From assembly GCF_050296195.1 (NCBI RefSeq), contig NZ_JBNKRB010000034.1: a stretch of DNA of 64,000 nucleotides; one strand, 5' to 3'. Origin of the DNA: Gynuella sp050296195. GTDB lineage: Bacteria > Pseudomonadota > Gammaproteobacteria > Pseudomonadales > Natronospirillaceae. The position numbers were made by a program, and so were the translations under genes. The notes beneath the pieces were generated by a model that made no database searches, was not told the origin of the DNA, and saw nothing but the letters and a program-made list of their open reading frames with translations. Positions 44,097-52,403 of the stretch are shown here, in pieces. The first letter of the stretch is position 1. Each line of letters starts with the position of its first letter.

Positions 44097-45377
44097 TTAA
44101 CTACAGATACTTTTGAATAAATTAAAATAGCCGGGGAATGTTTTTGATGTACAGCTTGGGTCATTGATCGTAATGTTTGCATTACCAAATGCCGTCAGCG
44201 AAAAGCACATGGCAATACGATGATCATTATAGGTATCAATGGTTGCAGGTTTAAGCTCGGATGGTGGTTTGATTGAAATATAGTCTTCCCCTTCCTCAAC
44301 ATCTGCGCCCACTTTTCTGAGTTCAGTCGCCATTGCCGATAGCCGGTCAGTCTCTTTTACCCGCCAATTATAAATGTTGCGGATAGTTGTCTTTCCTTTG
44401 GCAAACAATGCAGTTGTCGCAATTGTCATGGCTGCATCTGGAATATGATTGAGGTCGACATCAATGCCATTGAGTTCCCCGCGGCTTACTTCAATCCATT
44501 CTTCACTCCAGGTCACTTTGGCACCCATCTGTTCCAGTACTTCTGCAAAGCGGGCATCACCCTGAACGCTCGCCGTTCCAGTACCGTGAACTTTCACTGA
44601 TCCGCCGGCTATGGCAGCAGCGGCAAGAAAATAACTGGCGGATGATGCATCACCTTCCACCATGATATTTCCTGGCGAGTGGTAGTTTTGTCCACCTTCA
44701 ATGCTGAACGACTGATAGTTGTGGTTGTGGACTACAACACCGAATTGTTCCATGACTTTCAGGGTGATATCGATATAAGGTTTACTGACCAGTTCGCCAA
44801 TGACTTCTATATGGGTGTTGTTCTGTGCCATAGGGGCAGCCATCAACATAGCAGTCAAAAACTGGCTGGAAATATTACCTTTTATTTTGATATTACCGCC
44901 GTTAAGGGTGTTGGCCTGAATCCGAATCGGTGGAAACCCCGGATTTTTTAAGTATTCAATCCTTGCCCCTGCCTCATTGAGAGCATCGACAAGGTCACCA
45001 ATGGGGCGTTCTTCCATGCGTGGTTCGCCAGTCAGTTCGAAGTCTCCCTGACCAAGACATAGTGCCGCACACAATGGTCTCATTGCCGTACCTGCATTGC
45101 CCAGGAACAGGCTTAACGGTTTTGCGCTGTTAAGGGCGTGGCCCAGACCAGTGACATGACAGGTTGTTTTGTTATCGCTCAGCTCATAGCTGACACCCAG
45201 CTGACGTAACGCAGAAAGCATGTGGCGAATATCATCGCTATCCAGCAGATTGCGTATGGTGGTGGTGCCTTTGGCTAAGGCTGCCAGTAGCAGGATACGA
45301 TTAGAGAGGCTTTTCGAGCCAGGAATTATGACTTCACCATTAACATGGTGAACAGGTTGTAAAACTAAGGACTCCAT
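44097..45377 (-). CDS. aroA: 3-phosphoshikimate 1-carboxyvinyltransferase (EPSP synthase)
   Basis: Sixth step of the shikimate pathway; the glyphosate target. 426 residues with GSKSLSNRILLLAALAKG, LGNAGTAMRPLCA (PEP-binding region), EPRMEERPIGDLVDAL, and the C-terminal RVKETDRLSAMATELRK and YNDHRIAMCFSL. Class I-like, comparable to the E. coli enzyme. It stands separately from aroQ, about 5 kb away. Confidence 0.98.
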   Translation of the reverse strand: MESLVLQPVHHVNGEVIIPGSKSLSNRILLLAALAKGTTTIRNLLDSDDIRHMLSALRQLGVSYELSDNKTTCHVTGLGHALNSAKPLSLFLGNAGTAMRPLCAALCLGQGDFELTGEPRMEERPIGDLVDALNEAGARIEYLKNPGFPPIRIQANTLNGGNIKIKGNISSQFLTAMLMAAPMAQNNTHIEVIGELVSKPYIDITLKVMEQFGVVVHNHNYQSFSIEGGQNYHSPGNIMVEGDASSASYFLAAAAIAGGSVKVHGTGTASVQGDARFAEVLEQMGAKVTWSEEWIEVSRGELNGIDVDLNHIPDAAMTIATTALFAKGKTTIRNIYNWRVKETDRLSAMATELRKVGADVEEGEDYISIKPPSELKPATIDTYNDHRIAMCFSLTAFGNANITINDPSCTSKTFPGYFNLFKSICS

Positions 45378-45466
45378 TATGATTTGATCTGGTTGGAAAT
45401 GGGTGAGAGGATTTTAAACCAATGACTGTTGTCCTGTCTGGTTTTATTGGAAAAATGACGTATTTT

Positions 45467-45497
45467 GAATCGGCCTGACGGTGTATCAGGCCGATTC
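45467..45497 (-). other. 12-bp hairpin after uspE
   Basis: A perfect 12-bp stem (gaatcggcctga / tcaggccgattc) with a 7-nt loop begins 8 nt past the uspE stop. No T run follows on the minus strand, so it is a strong RNA-end hairpin without the classical terminator tail. Confidence 0.5.
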
Positions 45498-45504
45498 GAT
45501 AGAG

Positions 45505-46434
45505 TTAGTCGGGATTATCAGAATCTTCCGCATGCATTTTTACAACCAGAATATCTGCCGAAATGCGATCTAGCATCCGTTCTGCGGTATGTCCTACCAG
45601 TAGGCGGTCCAGTCCCTGACGGCTGACGGCTCCCATGACCACAATACTGGAATCGTGTTGGTACAGATGGTCCGGAATTACGGTTGTAGGGCTGCCGCAT
45701 TCCAGGTGTACATGGTCGTGATCGATGGGGTATTGGCTGACCAGTTCGTCCAGAGCGGATAAGTGTTCCTTGCGGATTTCTTCGCTGACATCTGAAGTGT
45801 CCAGAACGGGTTGGTCCAGATAAATGAGCATCGGAGTTGGATCATAGACATGCAGAATATGCAGTTTGGTATCAAGTTTTTCGCTGATAAATAAACCTGC
45901 GCTGAGGATTTCAGCATCCAATGTCTTGGGTTTGTCGTGATTATTGATGGGATCCACTGCGGCAGTTACAGTCAATTGACCTTTCCAGGCCTGGTTTTTG
46001 GTCAGTAACAATGGTGCCGGGCTGTATCGAATAAGATCCCAGTCAGTATGAGAGAAAAATGTTCTCTGCATAACGTTTTGGTGGTGGGTATTCTTGATGA
46101 CCAAATCGACCGAATTGGTTTCCAGGTATTTGATGATAGCTTGGCTTGGATGTTTGTCCCATACCGCTACACATTCAATAGTCAGTCCTTCCTGGCGAAT
46201 AGTGTCTGCTTTTTCTTCCAGATTGGCGCGAATTCTTTGTAAGAAAGCGGCTTTGGCTTTTTCGCTATTTTCCGGATTGACGTTGGAATGGTTTGCTAGA
46301 GTACTGTTGTAACCACTGGCAAACAACGTCAGTTTGCCATTTGCGGTGGTAGTAATGATTTGAGCTTTTTTCAGTGCGGACTGGTTGTCTTCGGCCGGAT
46401 CAATCAGTACAACCACATTGTTGATTCTGAACAT
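45505..46434 (-). CDS. uspE: Tandem universal stress protein UspE
   Basis: Two fused USP domains (about 1-145 and 155-305), 309 residues, collinear with E. coli UspE. The N-terminal domain starts NVVVLIDPAEDNQSALKKA; the second domain retains the nucleotide-type loop GAVSRQGLDRLLVGHTAER. The start MFRINN is preceded by GCGGGG at good spacing; a longer frame upstream is rejected. A possible FNR/Anr-dependent promoter lies about 160 nt upstream. In E. coli, uspE is next to fnr; here it is not. Confidence 0.93.
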   Translation of the reverse strand: MFRINNVVVLIDPAEDNQSALKKAQIITTTANGKLTLFASGYNSTLANHSNVNPENSEKAKAAFLQRIRANLEEKADTIRQEGLTIECVAVWDKHPSQAIIKYLETNSVDLVIKNTHHQNVMQRTFFSHTDWDLIRYSPAPLLLTKNQAWKGQLTVTAAVDPINNHDKPKTLDAEILSAGLFISEKLDTKLHILHVYDPTPMLIYLDQPVLDTSDVSEEIRKEHLSALDELVSQYPIDHDHVHLECGSPTTVIPDHLYQHDSSIVVMGAVSRQGLDRLLVGHTAERMLDRISADILVVKMHAEDSDNPD

Positions 46435-46601
46435 AGTGCTACCCCGCTGTTGCTGTTGTGTTTTTGAGAACAACAAGTATTTGAGTTCTATATTAGTACC
46501 GGGAGTTGTAAATATAAAATTGAACAGTCTGAACCCTCTGTATTCCAACAGCGGGTTAGCTTTTTAACCGTCCGATACGTCTATTTATTGACAACAGTTT
46601 T

Positions 46602-46643
46602 AGCTTAGCCGAGTCATCAGAGTATGAGCCTGATTTAGATCAG
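46602..46643 (-). promoter_or_regulatory. FNR/Anr-type box and promoter upstream of uspE
   Basis: On the minus strand CTGAT-CTAA-ATCAG (complement 46630-46643) matches the FNR/Anr consensus TTGAT-N4-ATCAA at eight of ten positions and is a perfect inverted repeat. TAAGCT (complement 46602-46607) lies so that the box is centred at -41.5, the class II activator position. The leader to uspE would be about 160 nt. Confidence 0.5.
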
Positions 46644-46653
46644 CCAGCGAACG

Positions 46654-47223
46654 TTATAGCTTGGTTGGTTCTTCAAACAGTAATACCACTTTTTGAACAC
46701 CGCCGACTTCTGATGCAATTTGACCGGCTCTTTGTGCGATATCCGTTGATACTCTGCCCATTAAATAAACGATGCCGTTTTCGACGATAATATTGATATT
46801 TTTTGAAGGAAAGTTGTCGGTTGTGAACATTCTGGATTTTACTTTAATTGCTTGCCAGGAGTCGTTGGCTTTAACGGCAGCAGAGAGTTTGGGGCCAACG
46901 GTCAACTCGTTATGAACAGAGGTTACTTTGCGAACTTTCTGGGCAATTTGAGTGGCAATGGGAATAAGCCGCTGTTCTGGCACCTGACCAACAATCAGCA
47001 CTTTGCCGCTGTGAGATATCACCCGGATACGGGCGTCTTTGAATATTGGGTCTGAGGCGACAATGTCCTCTTCTACCTGAGCCTCAATGTTGTTGTCGTC
47101 CATGACTTCACCAACGGTTCTGGCGCTCAAATCATTGCTGTAATCCGGTGCTGCACCTCGTGATATGCAACCTTGAATTAATACTATTCCCAAAAAAACA
47201 ATAAAAATCTTTGTAAGTTTCAT
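46654..47223 (-). CDS. dolP: Outer-membrane lipoprotein DolP (two BON domains)
   Basis: Lipoprotein that supports outer-membrane integrity and septal localisation in E. coli (YraP). 189 residues: a lipoprotein signal with lipobox LIQGC (lipid-bearing Cys19), then two BON domains (about 45-115: IEAQVEEDIVASDPIFKDARIRVISHSGKVLIVGQV; about 120-185: SRMFTTDNFPSKNINIIVENGIVYLMGRV). It follows diaA after a 233-nt gap in the lpoA-yraN-diaA-dolP order. Confidence 0.94.
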   Translation of the reverse strand: MKLTKIFIVFLGIVLIQGCISRGAAPDYSNDLSARTVGEVMDDNNIEAQVEEDIVASDPIFKDARIRVISHSGKVLIVGQVPEQRLIPIATQIAQKVRKVTSVHNELTVGPKLSAAVKANDSWQAIKVKSRMFTTDNFPSKNINIIVENGIVYLMGRVSTDIAQRAGQIASEVGGVQKVVLLFEEPTKL

Positions 47224-47430
47224 TCTGTTTCTGTCTTTGTTAATGCATTTTATGGCTGATGCAGCAGTGAAGTGACGAAAATGCCTCTATTGGCTGCTGG
47301 CTTACAATTTATCCGGCGATGATCCCTGTTTTTCATATGATGGCTTCATTGCCTTGTTTTGCTGGGGGTAACCCGGCAAAAGAGTTGTTGTCACCTGAAT
47401 GTTGGAATCTCTGAGAGACTCCGACACTCG

Positions 47431-47460
47431 TTAACCTGGCAATCAATTCTGTCAGGTTAA
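47431..47460 (-). other. Inverted repeat at the diaA stop
   Basis: ttaacctg / caggttaa arms (8 bp) with a 14-nt loop overlap the diaA stop codon. A second, imperfect hairpin (47401-47425) lies just beyond. Neither has a T tract; the rest of the 233-nt gap shows nothing I can name. Confidence 0.4.
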
Positions 47461-48053
47461 TAATATTCCGCTCCGAAGAGCAGATTTTCGACCAGATCCA
47501 CCAGACAATGTGTGACCAGTGTCTGTATTTCAAGGACTCGTGGTGGACTATTGCTTGGGATGCGAATCTCCAGTTCAGGTTCACAAAGCATCTGGCCGAT
47601 CATGCCGCCATCTTTTCCAGTAACAGCGACAACCATCATCCCCTTGTCCCGAGCGGCGTTGATTGCCTCATAGATGCTCCGGCATGCTCCGTCAGGACTA
47701 TACGCAACCAGAATGTCACCGGCCTGAGCCAGAGTTCTTATCTGTCTCTCAAATGCCATCCCGACAGCGAAATCCACATCGATCCCTGACATCATCATGT
47801 GGCTAGCGCTGAGGTTTACGATGGGGAGACCAGGGCGCTCCCGCTGTAATTTTCCTGTGAGCGAATAGCTTAATAGTTCGGCAGACAATGCTGAAGTGCC
47901 ATTTCCGCAGGTAAGAATTTTGGCGTCGTTAACCAAGCTAGAAACAATGTATTCCGCGGCCACCGCAATACCTGGAGACACAACGTCCATCACTCGGTGT
48001 GTATTGGTCAGATGATCCTCAAATAGTTCATCGATACGCTGTCTTAAATTCAT
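47457..48053 (-). CDS. diaA: SIS-domain DnaA initiator-associating protein DiaA
   Basis: Phosphosugar-isomerase-like SIS fold. In E. coli DiaA tetramers bind DnaA and promote initiation at oriC. 198 residues: ILTCGNGTSALSAELLSYSL, ERPGLPIVNLSA, AGDILVAYSPDGACRSIYEAINAARDKGMMVVAVTG, and EIRIPS. GmhA (sedoheptulose-7-phosphate isomerase) is the close alternative; the neighbourhood with yraN, lpoA and dolP favours DiaA. Overlaps the yraN stop by 4 nt. Confidence 0.92.
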   Translation of the reverse strand: MNLRQRIDELFEDHLTNTHRVMDVVSPGIAVAAEYIVSSLVNDAKILTCGNGTSALSAELLSYSLTGKLQRERPGLPIVNLSASHMMMSGIDVDFAVGMAFERQIRTLAQAGDILVAYSPDGACRSIYEAINAARDKGMMVVAVTGKDGGMIGQMLCEPELEIRIPSNSPPRVLEIQTLVTHCLVDLVENLLFGAEYY

Positions 48054-48433
48054 GCAGATTCTCCGAATGCATTCTGGAGCCAGTCGATTTCATAGCTTTC
48101 TCCCGTAGTGGAAATGACGTCAAACCGGCAGGCTGGCGGACGATTACCGTAACGCTCCTGCAAATAGGTCTTGGCGGCAAGAATAATTTTCTTCTGCTTG
48201 CTGGAGTTGACGGTGTCTGCTCCAGTGCCAAAACTTGTTTGCCGGCGATGTCGAACCTCCACAAATATCAGAATGTTTTCCGGACTGGTACAAATCAAAT
48301 CTATTTCCCCACCTTTGCAACGGTAGTTGCGGTCGAGCACTTTCAAGCCTTGGGTGCGAAGAAAGCTGGCAGCCGCATTTTCTGCTTGTTGACCACTGTT
48401 ATTGGCAGGTGTTTGTTTATGAAAGCCGAACAA
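48050..48433 (-). CDS. yraN: YraN/UPF0102 nuclease-like protein
   Basis: 127-residue protein of the UPF0102 family with a restriction-endonuclease-like core: GQQAENAAASFLRTQGLKVLDRNYRCKGGEIDLICTSPENILIFVEVRHR. The E...GEIDLI...FVEVR pattern supplies the Glu/Asp/Glu residues of a PD-(D/E)XK site. Its substrate is unknown. It lies 3 nt after lpoA. Confidence 0.95.
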   Translation of the reverse strand: MFGFHKQTPANNSGQQAENAAASFLRTQGLKVLDRNYRCKGGEIDLICTSPENILIFVEVRHRRQTSFGTGADTVNSSKQKKIILAAKTYLQERYGNRPPACRFDVISTTGESYEIDWLQNAFGESA

Positions 48434-48436
48434 AAG

Positions 48437-50233
48437 TTAGCGCTCCTCCAGCGTTGACAGAATAGGTTGTGCCAGCCCGTCTTTTATTTGAGCCCACTCC
48501 AGCTCCCTTTTTACTTTGCTCTCGCTATCGATGGATAGGATACCTGTCATTCCGTGCAGTCTGGCTCCAGGCACTTGGACCAGTTGTCGTAGTCTTGGGT
48601 AGAGTGCATAAGCATCCACGCCAAGTGCGTAGAGCCGGTCATAGCCCAGCACGTCTTTGTTGCCAAAGATGTCATGGATCTGTTGTTTGAGCTCCGGTTG
48701 GGAGAGTTGCCAGGGCATATCGACAAATCGTATGGATTCGATATCTTTGTTTTTTGCTGGATCGTCTGTGCCACCATATAGTGTGGAGATTCCATATACT
48801 GGCACGTCCGCTGCGTATTGGAAGTCAAATAATGGTTTTAGCTGTCTGGCTTCGGCTGGTAGGGCGGCCAGAAATATCAGATCGAAATCCTGGCGTCTTC
48901 TTGGCTCATACTCGACAGATTCGCCAATGGTACGCTCAAGAGCAGCCGTACGATTGACACTGGCATCGACGTTGAATAAATGCCGAACGACTCTCAGGTA
49001 ATCGGTCTTATTCTGGGCATCAAAATGAGCCTGACTGGCTATGCTACCGCCTAGTTGTCTCCACGTATTGGAGAAGGTGCTGCTGATTCTATCTCCCCAA
49101 TTGCCATTAGGGACCAGAACGACTGCTGATCGATGTCCGTCCAGAAATGCTTTTCTGGCAACTTGTGCTGCTTCATCCTCTGGCGCCAGGCCAAATTGAT
49201 ATACATTTCGGTTGGTCTCACTGTGGTCTGCCACGTTGTTTAAGGCCAGTACTGGAGTTGGAAGGGCGGGCTGATCCAGTAATTCAGATACCAGTTTCTT
49301 TTCTAAAGGACCAATGAATAGCTGTGTGCCCTGAGCCACTAATGTTGTATACGTACCCAGGATATCATCAAGGTTGGCAGTATCCACCAAAACAACCTCC
49401 GGTACCTCGCGACCATTTTCAACAGCTTGATAATAAGAGGCCATAAAGCCGTCCCGAATCGAGTCACCGGTTTTGCTCAAAGGGCCGGTCAGTGGCAATA
49501 ATAAAGCTATTTTCCGTGGTTTTTCCTGAGCTATTTGTGTCAGCAGTGCAAGGCTTTCGGGCAGTTTCTGAGATGCCGGGTGTCGGGGGTGGCCGGTAAT
49601 CCAGGTATTAATAGCGGTTACCTGGGAATCGATATCTGCTTCAGCATCATTGTTGACCAATGCCAGCTCCATCCACCCTTGCAGATCAGGACTGGTTTCG
49701 CGTCCTGCCAGCGCCTGTATGTCCTGTTCGGGAACCAGCTGCAGATCCGACCAAATCATCTCATGATTTTGAGAGTATTCCGGTTCTGATAATACGGGGG
49801 CCAGGTATATGCGTTCTCGCGCGCCAGCCAGATACTGTCCAGATAACTCCCAGGCTGAGGCACGAAGAAGGCTAATCTGCACAAGTTGTTCCTGTGGCAG
49901 GCTGTCAAAAAGATACGTGTATTCACCGGCCAGCCAGACCAGTGCTTGTTGTGGGTCAGACGAAGCCAGGAATACCTTGCCTGCCAGTAATGCATAACGT
50001 GTTTGATTTTTAATATTTAAGGCAGAAAAATCGGTTTCCTTGAGGATTAGTGCGGCTTTTTCGAACTCAAAATTGTTGTAGAGATTTTCTGCAGCTGACA
50101 AGCGGTCTTCGTCTGATGCATGGGCACCCAGTGTTGTTGATGATGATTCTCCATTGGTGTGCGGTTTGGACTGGTTACCCGCACAGGCGGAGAGGAAGCC
50201 AACAAAAACCAGTATCCAAAGCTTATTTTGCAT
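48437..50233 (-). CDS. lpoA: Penicillin-binding protein activator LpoA
   Basis: Outer-membrane lipoprotein that activates the class A synthase PBP1A from outside the sacculus. 598 residues: a lipoprotein signal MQNKLWILVFVGFLSAC with lipobox LSAC, an N-terminal helical TPR-like domain (about 40-240) and a C-terminal periplasmic-binding-protein-like domain (KIALLLPLTGPLSKTGDSIRDGFMASYY ...). Start is the ATG that opens directly on the signal sequence; one four codons earlier is possible. Divergent from rsmI, as in E. coli. Confidence 0.95.
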   Translation of the reverse strand: MQNKLWILVFVGFLSACAGNQSKPHTNGESSSTTLGAHASDEDRLSAAENLYNNFEFEKAALILKETDFSALNIKNQTRYALLAGKVFLASSDPQQALVWLAGEYTYLFDSLPQEQLVQISLLRASAWELSGQYLAGARERIYLAPVLSEPEYSQNHEMIWSDLQLVPEQDIQALAGRETSPDLQGWMELALVNNDAEADIDSQVTAINTWITGHPRHPASQKLPESLALLTQIAQEKPRKIALLLPLTGPLSKTGDSIRDGFMASYYQAVENGREVPEVVLVDTANLDDILGTYTTLVAQGTQLFIGPLEKKLVSELLDQPALPTPVLALNNVADHSETNRNVYQFGLAPEDEAAQVARKAFLDGHRSAVVLVPNGNWGDRISSTFSNTWRQLGGSIASQAHFDAQNKTDYLRVVRHLFNVDASVNRTAALERTIGESVEYEPRRRQDFDLIFLAALPAEARQLKPLFDFQYAADVPVYGISTLYGGTDDPAKNKDIESIRFVDMPWQLSQPELKQQIHDIFGNKDVLGYDRLYALGVDAYALYPRLRQLVQVPGARLHGMTGILSIDSESKVKRELEWAQIKDGLAQPILSTLEER

Positions 50234-50330
50234 GTCATGACCCATTTGTTTGTACGATGAAAATGTAAAGTGGGTTATTCTATCTTCTTCTGCAGGTCTA
50301 ACGCATCTATCCAGTGTCAGTGAGTCTATC

Positions 50331-51191
50331 GTGTCAACGCAAAGTCTTTTTGGAACCCTTTACATTGTTGCTACACCAATTGGAAATCTTTCCGATATCA
50401 CCTACCGTGCTGTGCAAATTCTGACCGAAGCGGACTTAATCTTTGCTGAAGATACGCGCAATACTCGAAAGTTGCTTGATCATTATCAGATTGTCACTCC
50501 GGTTCAGACGTTGCATGAGCACAATGAAAAAGAGTCGGTACAAAAGGTTCTGGCTCTATTGAAGCAAGGGCAGAATATTGCGCTGGTATCGGATGCGGGA
50601 ACGCCATTAATTTCTGATCCTGGTTTCGTGCTTGTTTCAGAGCTGCGAAAAAGCGGTGCGACTATTGTGCCTGTTCCAGGAGCGAGTGCGGTGATTGCTG
50701 CGCTGTCGGTTGCCGGTATTGCCACTGATCACTTTTCTTTTGAAGGTTTTTTGCCGTCAAAAGAAGTGGCTCGTCAGGAAGTTCTGAGTGGGCTTTCGGG
50801 TGAGGTCAGAACGATGGTGTTTTACGAAGCGCCTCACCGGCTGTCTGCAACGCTGGCTGATATGATGCAGGCGTTTGGTGCTGAACGTAGAACTGTGTTG
50901 TGTCGAGAGCTTACCAAAACTTATGAAACTATCCATTCGGCACCTTTGTCAGAATTATTGTTATGGGTAAATCAGGATGCCAATCAGCAGCGCGGAGAAA
51001 TAGTGCTGGTTGTCCAGGGAGTGGATAAAAGCCGACGCCATGACGAACTCAGCAGTTATGACAAGCATCTGATTAAAGCCCTGTTGGAAGAGTTGCCGCT
51101 TAAGCGTGCAGCGGTGGTTTGTGCAAGGTTGACAGGGAAGGCAAAACGGAGTTTTTACGACTTTGGCATGCAATTGCAAAAAAATAACTAG
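50331..51191 (+). CDS. rsmI: 16S rRNA 2'-O-methyltransferase RsmI
   Basis: Methylates C1402 of 16S rRNA using SAM. The 286 residues match E. coli length if translation starts at the GTG used here (STQSLFGTLYIVATPIGNLSDI); the 27-residue upstream extension reaches into the lpoA promoter region and lacks support. Family blocks AEDTRNTRKLLDHY, LVSDAGTPLISDPGF and VPGASAVIAALS are present. Confidence 0.95.
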   Translation: MSTQSLFGTLYIVATPIGNLSDITYRAVQILTEADLIFAEDTRNTRKLLDHYQIVTPVQTLHEHNEKESVQKVLALLKQGQNIALVSDAGTPLISDPGFVLVSELRKSGATIVPVPGASAVIAALSVAGIATDHFSFEGFLPSKEVARQEVLSGLSGEVRTMVFYEAPHRLSATLADMMQAFGAERRTVLCRELTKTYETIHSAPLSELLLWVNQDANQQRGEIVLVVQGVDKSRRHDELSSYDKHLIKALLEELPLKRAAVVCARLTGKAKRSFYDFGMQLQKNN

Positions 51192-51223
51192 CGTTTCTGC
51201 GTCATATCATTAACCTTCCCGCC

Positions 51224-51570
51224 TGCTGAGTCGGCCAGACAGTCGCTGCCAGATTTATCTGGGGGAGGAAAGTCCGGGCTCCACAGGGTAAGGTGCCAGG
51301 TAACGCCTGGGGGGCGAAAGCCTACGGAAAGTGCAACAGAAAATATACCGCCTGTCTCTGACAGGTAAGGGTGAAATGGTGCGGTAAGAGCGCACCGCGT
51401 AACTGGTAACAGTTGCGGCACGGCAAACCCCACCTGGAGCAAGGCCAAATAGGGTTCCATATGGTGTGACCCGCATTGGAACCGGGTAGGCTGCTTGAAT
51501 GTACTGGTAACGGTGCGTCTAGATGAATGGCTGTCCACGACAGAACCCGGCTTATCGGCCGACTCAGCAA
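51224..51570 (+). ncRNA. rnpB: RNase P RNA (class A)
   Basis: Catalytic RNA of RNase P, needed for 5' tRNA maturation. Conserved blocks are visible: the gaggaaagtccgggctcc segment near 51267, the cgcctggggggcgaaagcc region, gtgcaacagaaa, ggtgcggtaagagcgcaccg, aaggccaaatagg, and the 3' gaatggctgtccacgacaga with cccggctta. The ends pair in a 12-bp P1 helix (51225-51236 with 51557-51568). A -10-like tatcat (51205-51210) with a GC-rich region precedes it. Location between rsmI and mraZ is as in Pseudomonas. Confidence 0.95.
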
Positions 51571-51658
51571 TCCTCCTTTCTTTATTTGTCAGTTAGTACT
51601 AACAAACTATTCTCTAATGAAAAAATATTCTTTTGCTTTTTAAAGTAGGTGAACACTT

Positions 51659-51690
51659 ACTTATAACTTCATGATTTATAAGTTTTTTTT
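51659..51690 (+). terminator. AT-rich terminator-like hairpin after rnpB
   Basis: acttataa / ttataagt (8 bp, almost all AT) with a 9-nt loop is followed by an eight-T run. The weak stem makes efficiency uncertain; it is the only intrinsic-terminator-like element between rnpB and the mra promoter. Confidence 0.45.
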
Positions 51691-51789
51691 GTTTATTTTA
51701 TCGAAATCATAACCCCTCCACTTTATGGACTAGCTTCCTAACCCCTTGTCAGTAAAGGTTTTTTTGAGAATGAGCACCCGTTTTTGAAC

Positions 51790-51818
51790 TTGCAAAGGTC
51801 CAGATGCAGTCCTATAGT
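51790..51818 (+). promoter_or_regulatory. mra (dcw) operon promoter
   Basis: TTGCAA, a 17-bp spacer and TATAGT, giving a start near 51825 and a leader of about 95 nt before mraZ. It is the only good promoter I see in the 349 nt between rnpB and mraZ; the rest of that gap is AT-rich with no gene. Confidence 0.6.
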
Positions 51819-51861
51819 GTCGGGATGTGGGATATTGTGGTTAAAAGTGGGTGAAAGTGGA
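51817..51861 (+). promoter_or_regulatory. MraZ-binding repeat array
   Basis: GTG-starting pentamers occur at 51817 (gtgtc), 51827 (gtggg), 51837 (gtggt), 51847 (gtggg) and 51857 (gtgga), exactly 10 bp apart. E. coli MraZ binds TGGGN direct repeats with 5-nt spacers, the same period. The array begins in the -10 element and covers the start point, fitting autorepression of the dcw cluster. Confidence 0.7.
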
Positions 51862-51919
51862 ATGATTCGCTCTTTTGAACCACAGGTGACATGTCAGTGA
51901 CCACTAACCCGGGTTAAAA

Positions 51920-52393
51920 ATGTCTGAAATCAGCAAGCGCATCAGTTTACGAGGTGTTCATCACCTCTCTTTAGACGCAAAGGGCCGTATGGCGGTCCCT
52001 GCGCGTTATCGCGCGCTGCTGTCCGATTGGTGCGACTCTCAACTGGTCGTCACCATAGATACTCAAGACAAGTGTTTGCTGATGTATCCGTTGCCTGAAT
52101 GGGAAAAAATCGAAGAAAAGCTAATGGCGCTTGCGAACTACCAGGGGCCAAATCGAAGAATTCAGCGATTGTTGTTGGGATATGCAACCGATTTGGAAAT
52201 TGATACTAACGGTCGGATTTTATTGCCGGGAACTCTTCGTGATTATGCAGTACTGGATAAAAAAATGGTGATGTTGGGGCAGGGAAATAAGTTTGAACTG
52301 TGGGATGAGGCAACTTGGGAGGCAAGAAGACAGGAGTATCTATGTCAGGAAGACGAAGAGTTGCCAGAAGAACTACTGAATATCTCTCTATAG
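51920..52393 (+). CDS. mraZ: Transcriptional regulator MraZ
   Basis: Double AbrB/SpoVT-like DNA-binding protein that represses its own dcw operon in E. coli. 157 residues with two motifs: LSLDAKGRMAVPARYRALL and LEIDTNGRILLPGTLRDYA. First gene of the cluster, seven nt before the rsmH reading frame begins. Confidence 0.96.
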   Translation: MSEISKRISLRGVHHLSLDAKGRMAVPARYRALLSDWCDSQLVVTIDTQDKCLLMYPLPEWEKIEEKLMALANYQGPNRRIQRLLLGYATDLEIDTNGRILLPGTLRDYAVLDKKMVMLGQGNKFELWDEATWEARRQEYLCQEDEELPEELLNISL

Positions 52394-52403
52394 GAAACAT
52401 GTG

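Noticed and set aside
47333..47584. 83-codon minus-strand frame in the dolP-diaA gap
   Set aside because: More than half lies inside diaA in another frame; no ribosome-binding site or family.
51188..51570. Minus-strand open frames of 70-116 codons
   Set aside because: They lie across the RNase P RNA gene; the conserved RNA blocks and P1 pairing explain the sequence.
51592..51603. Perfect 12-nt palindrome gttagtactaac after rnpB
   Set aside because: About 15 such palindromes are expected by chance in 64 kb, and it has no partner site or promoter beside it.
51817..51861. Regularly spaced repeats as a mini-CRISPR
   Set aside because: Units are only 4-5 bases with a 10-bp period; this matches MraZ binding sites, not CRISPR repeats. 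No other regular repeat array was found.
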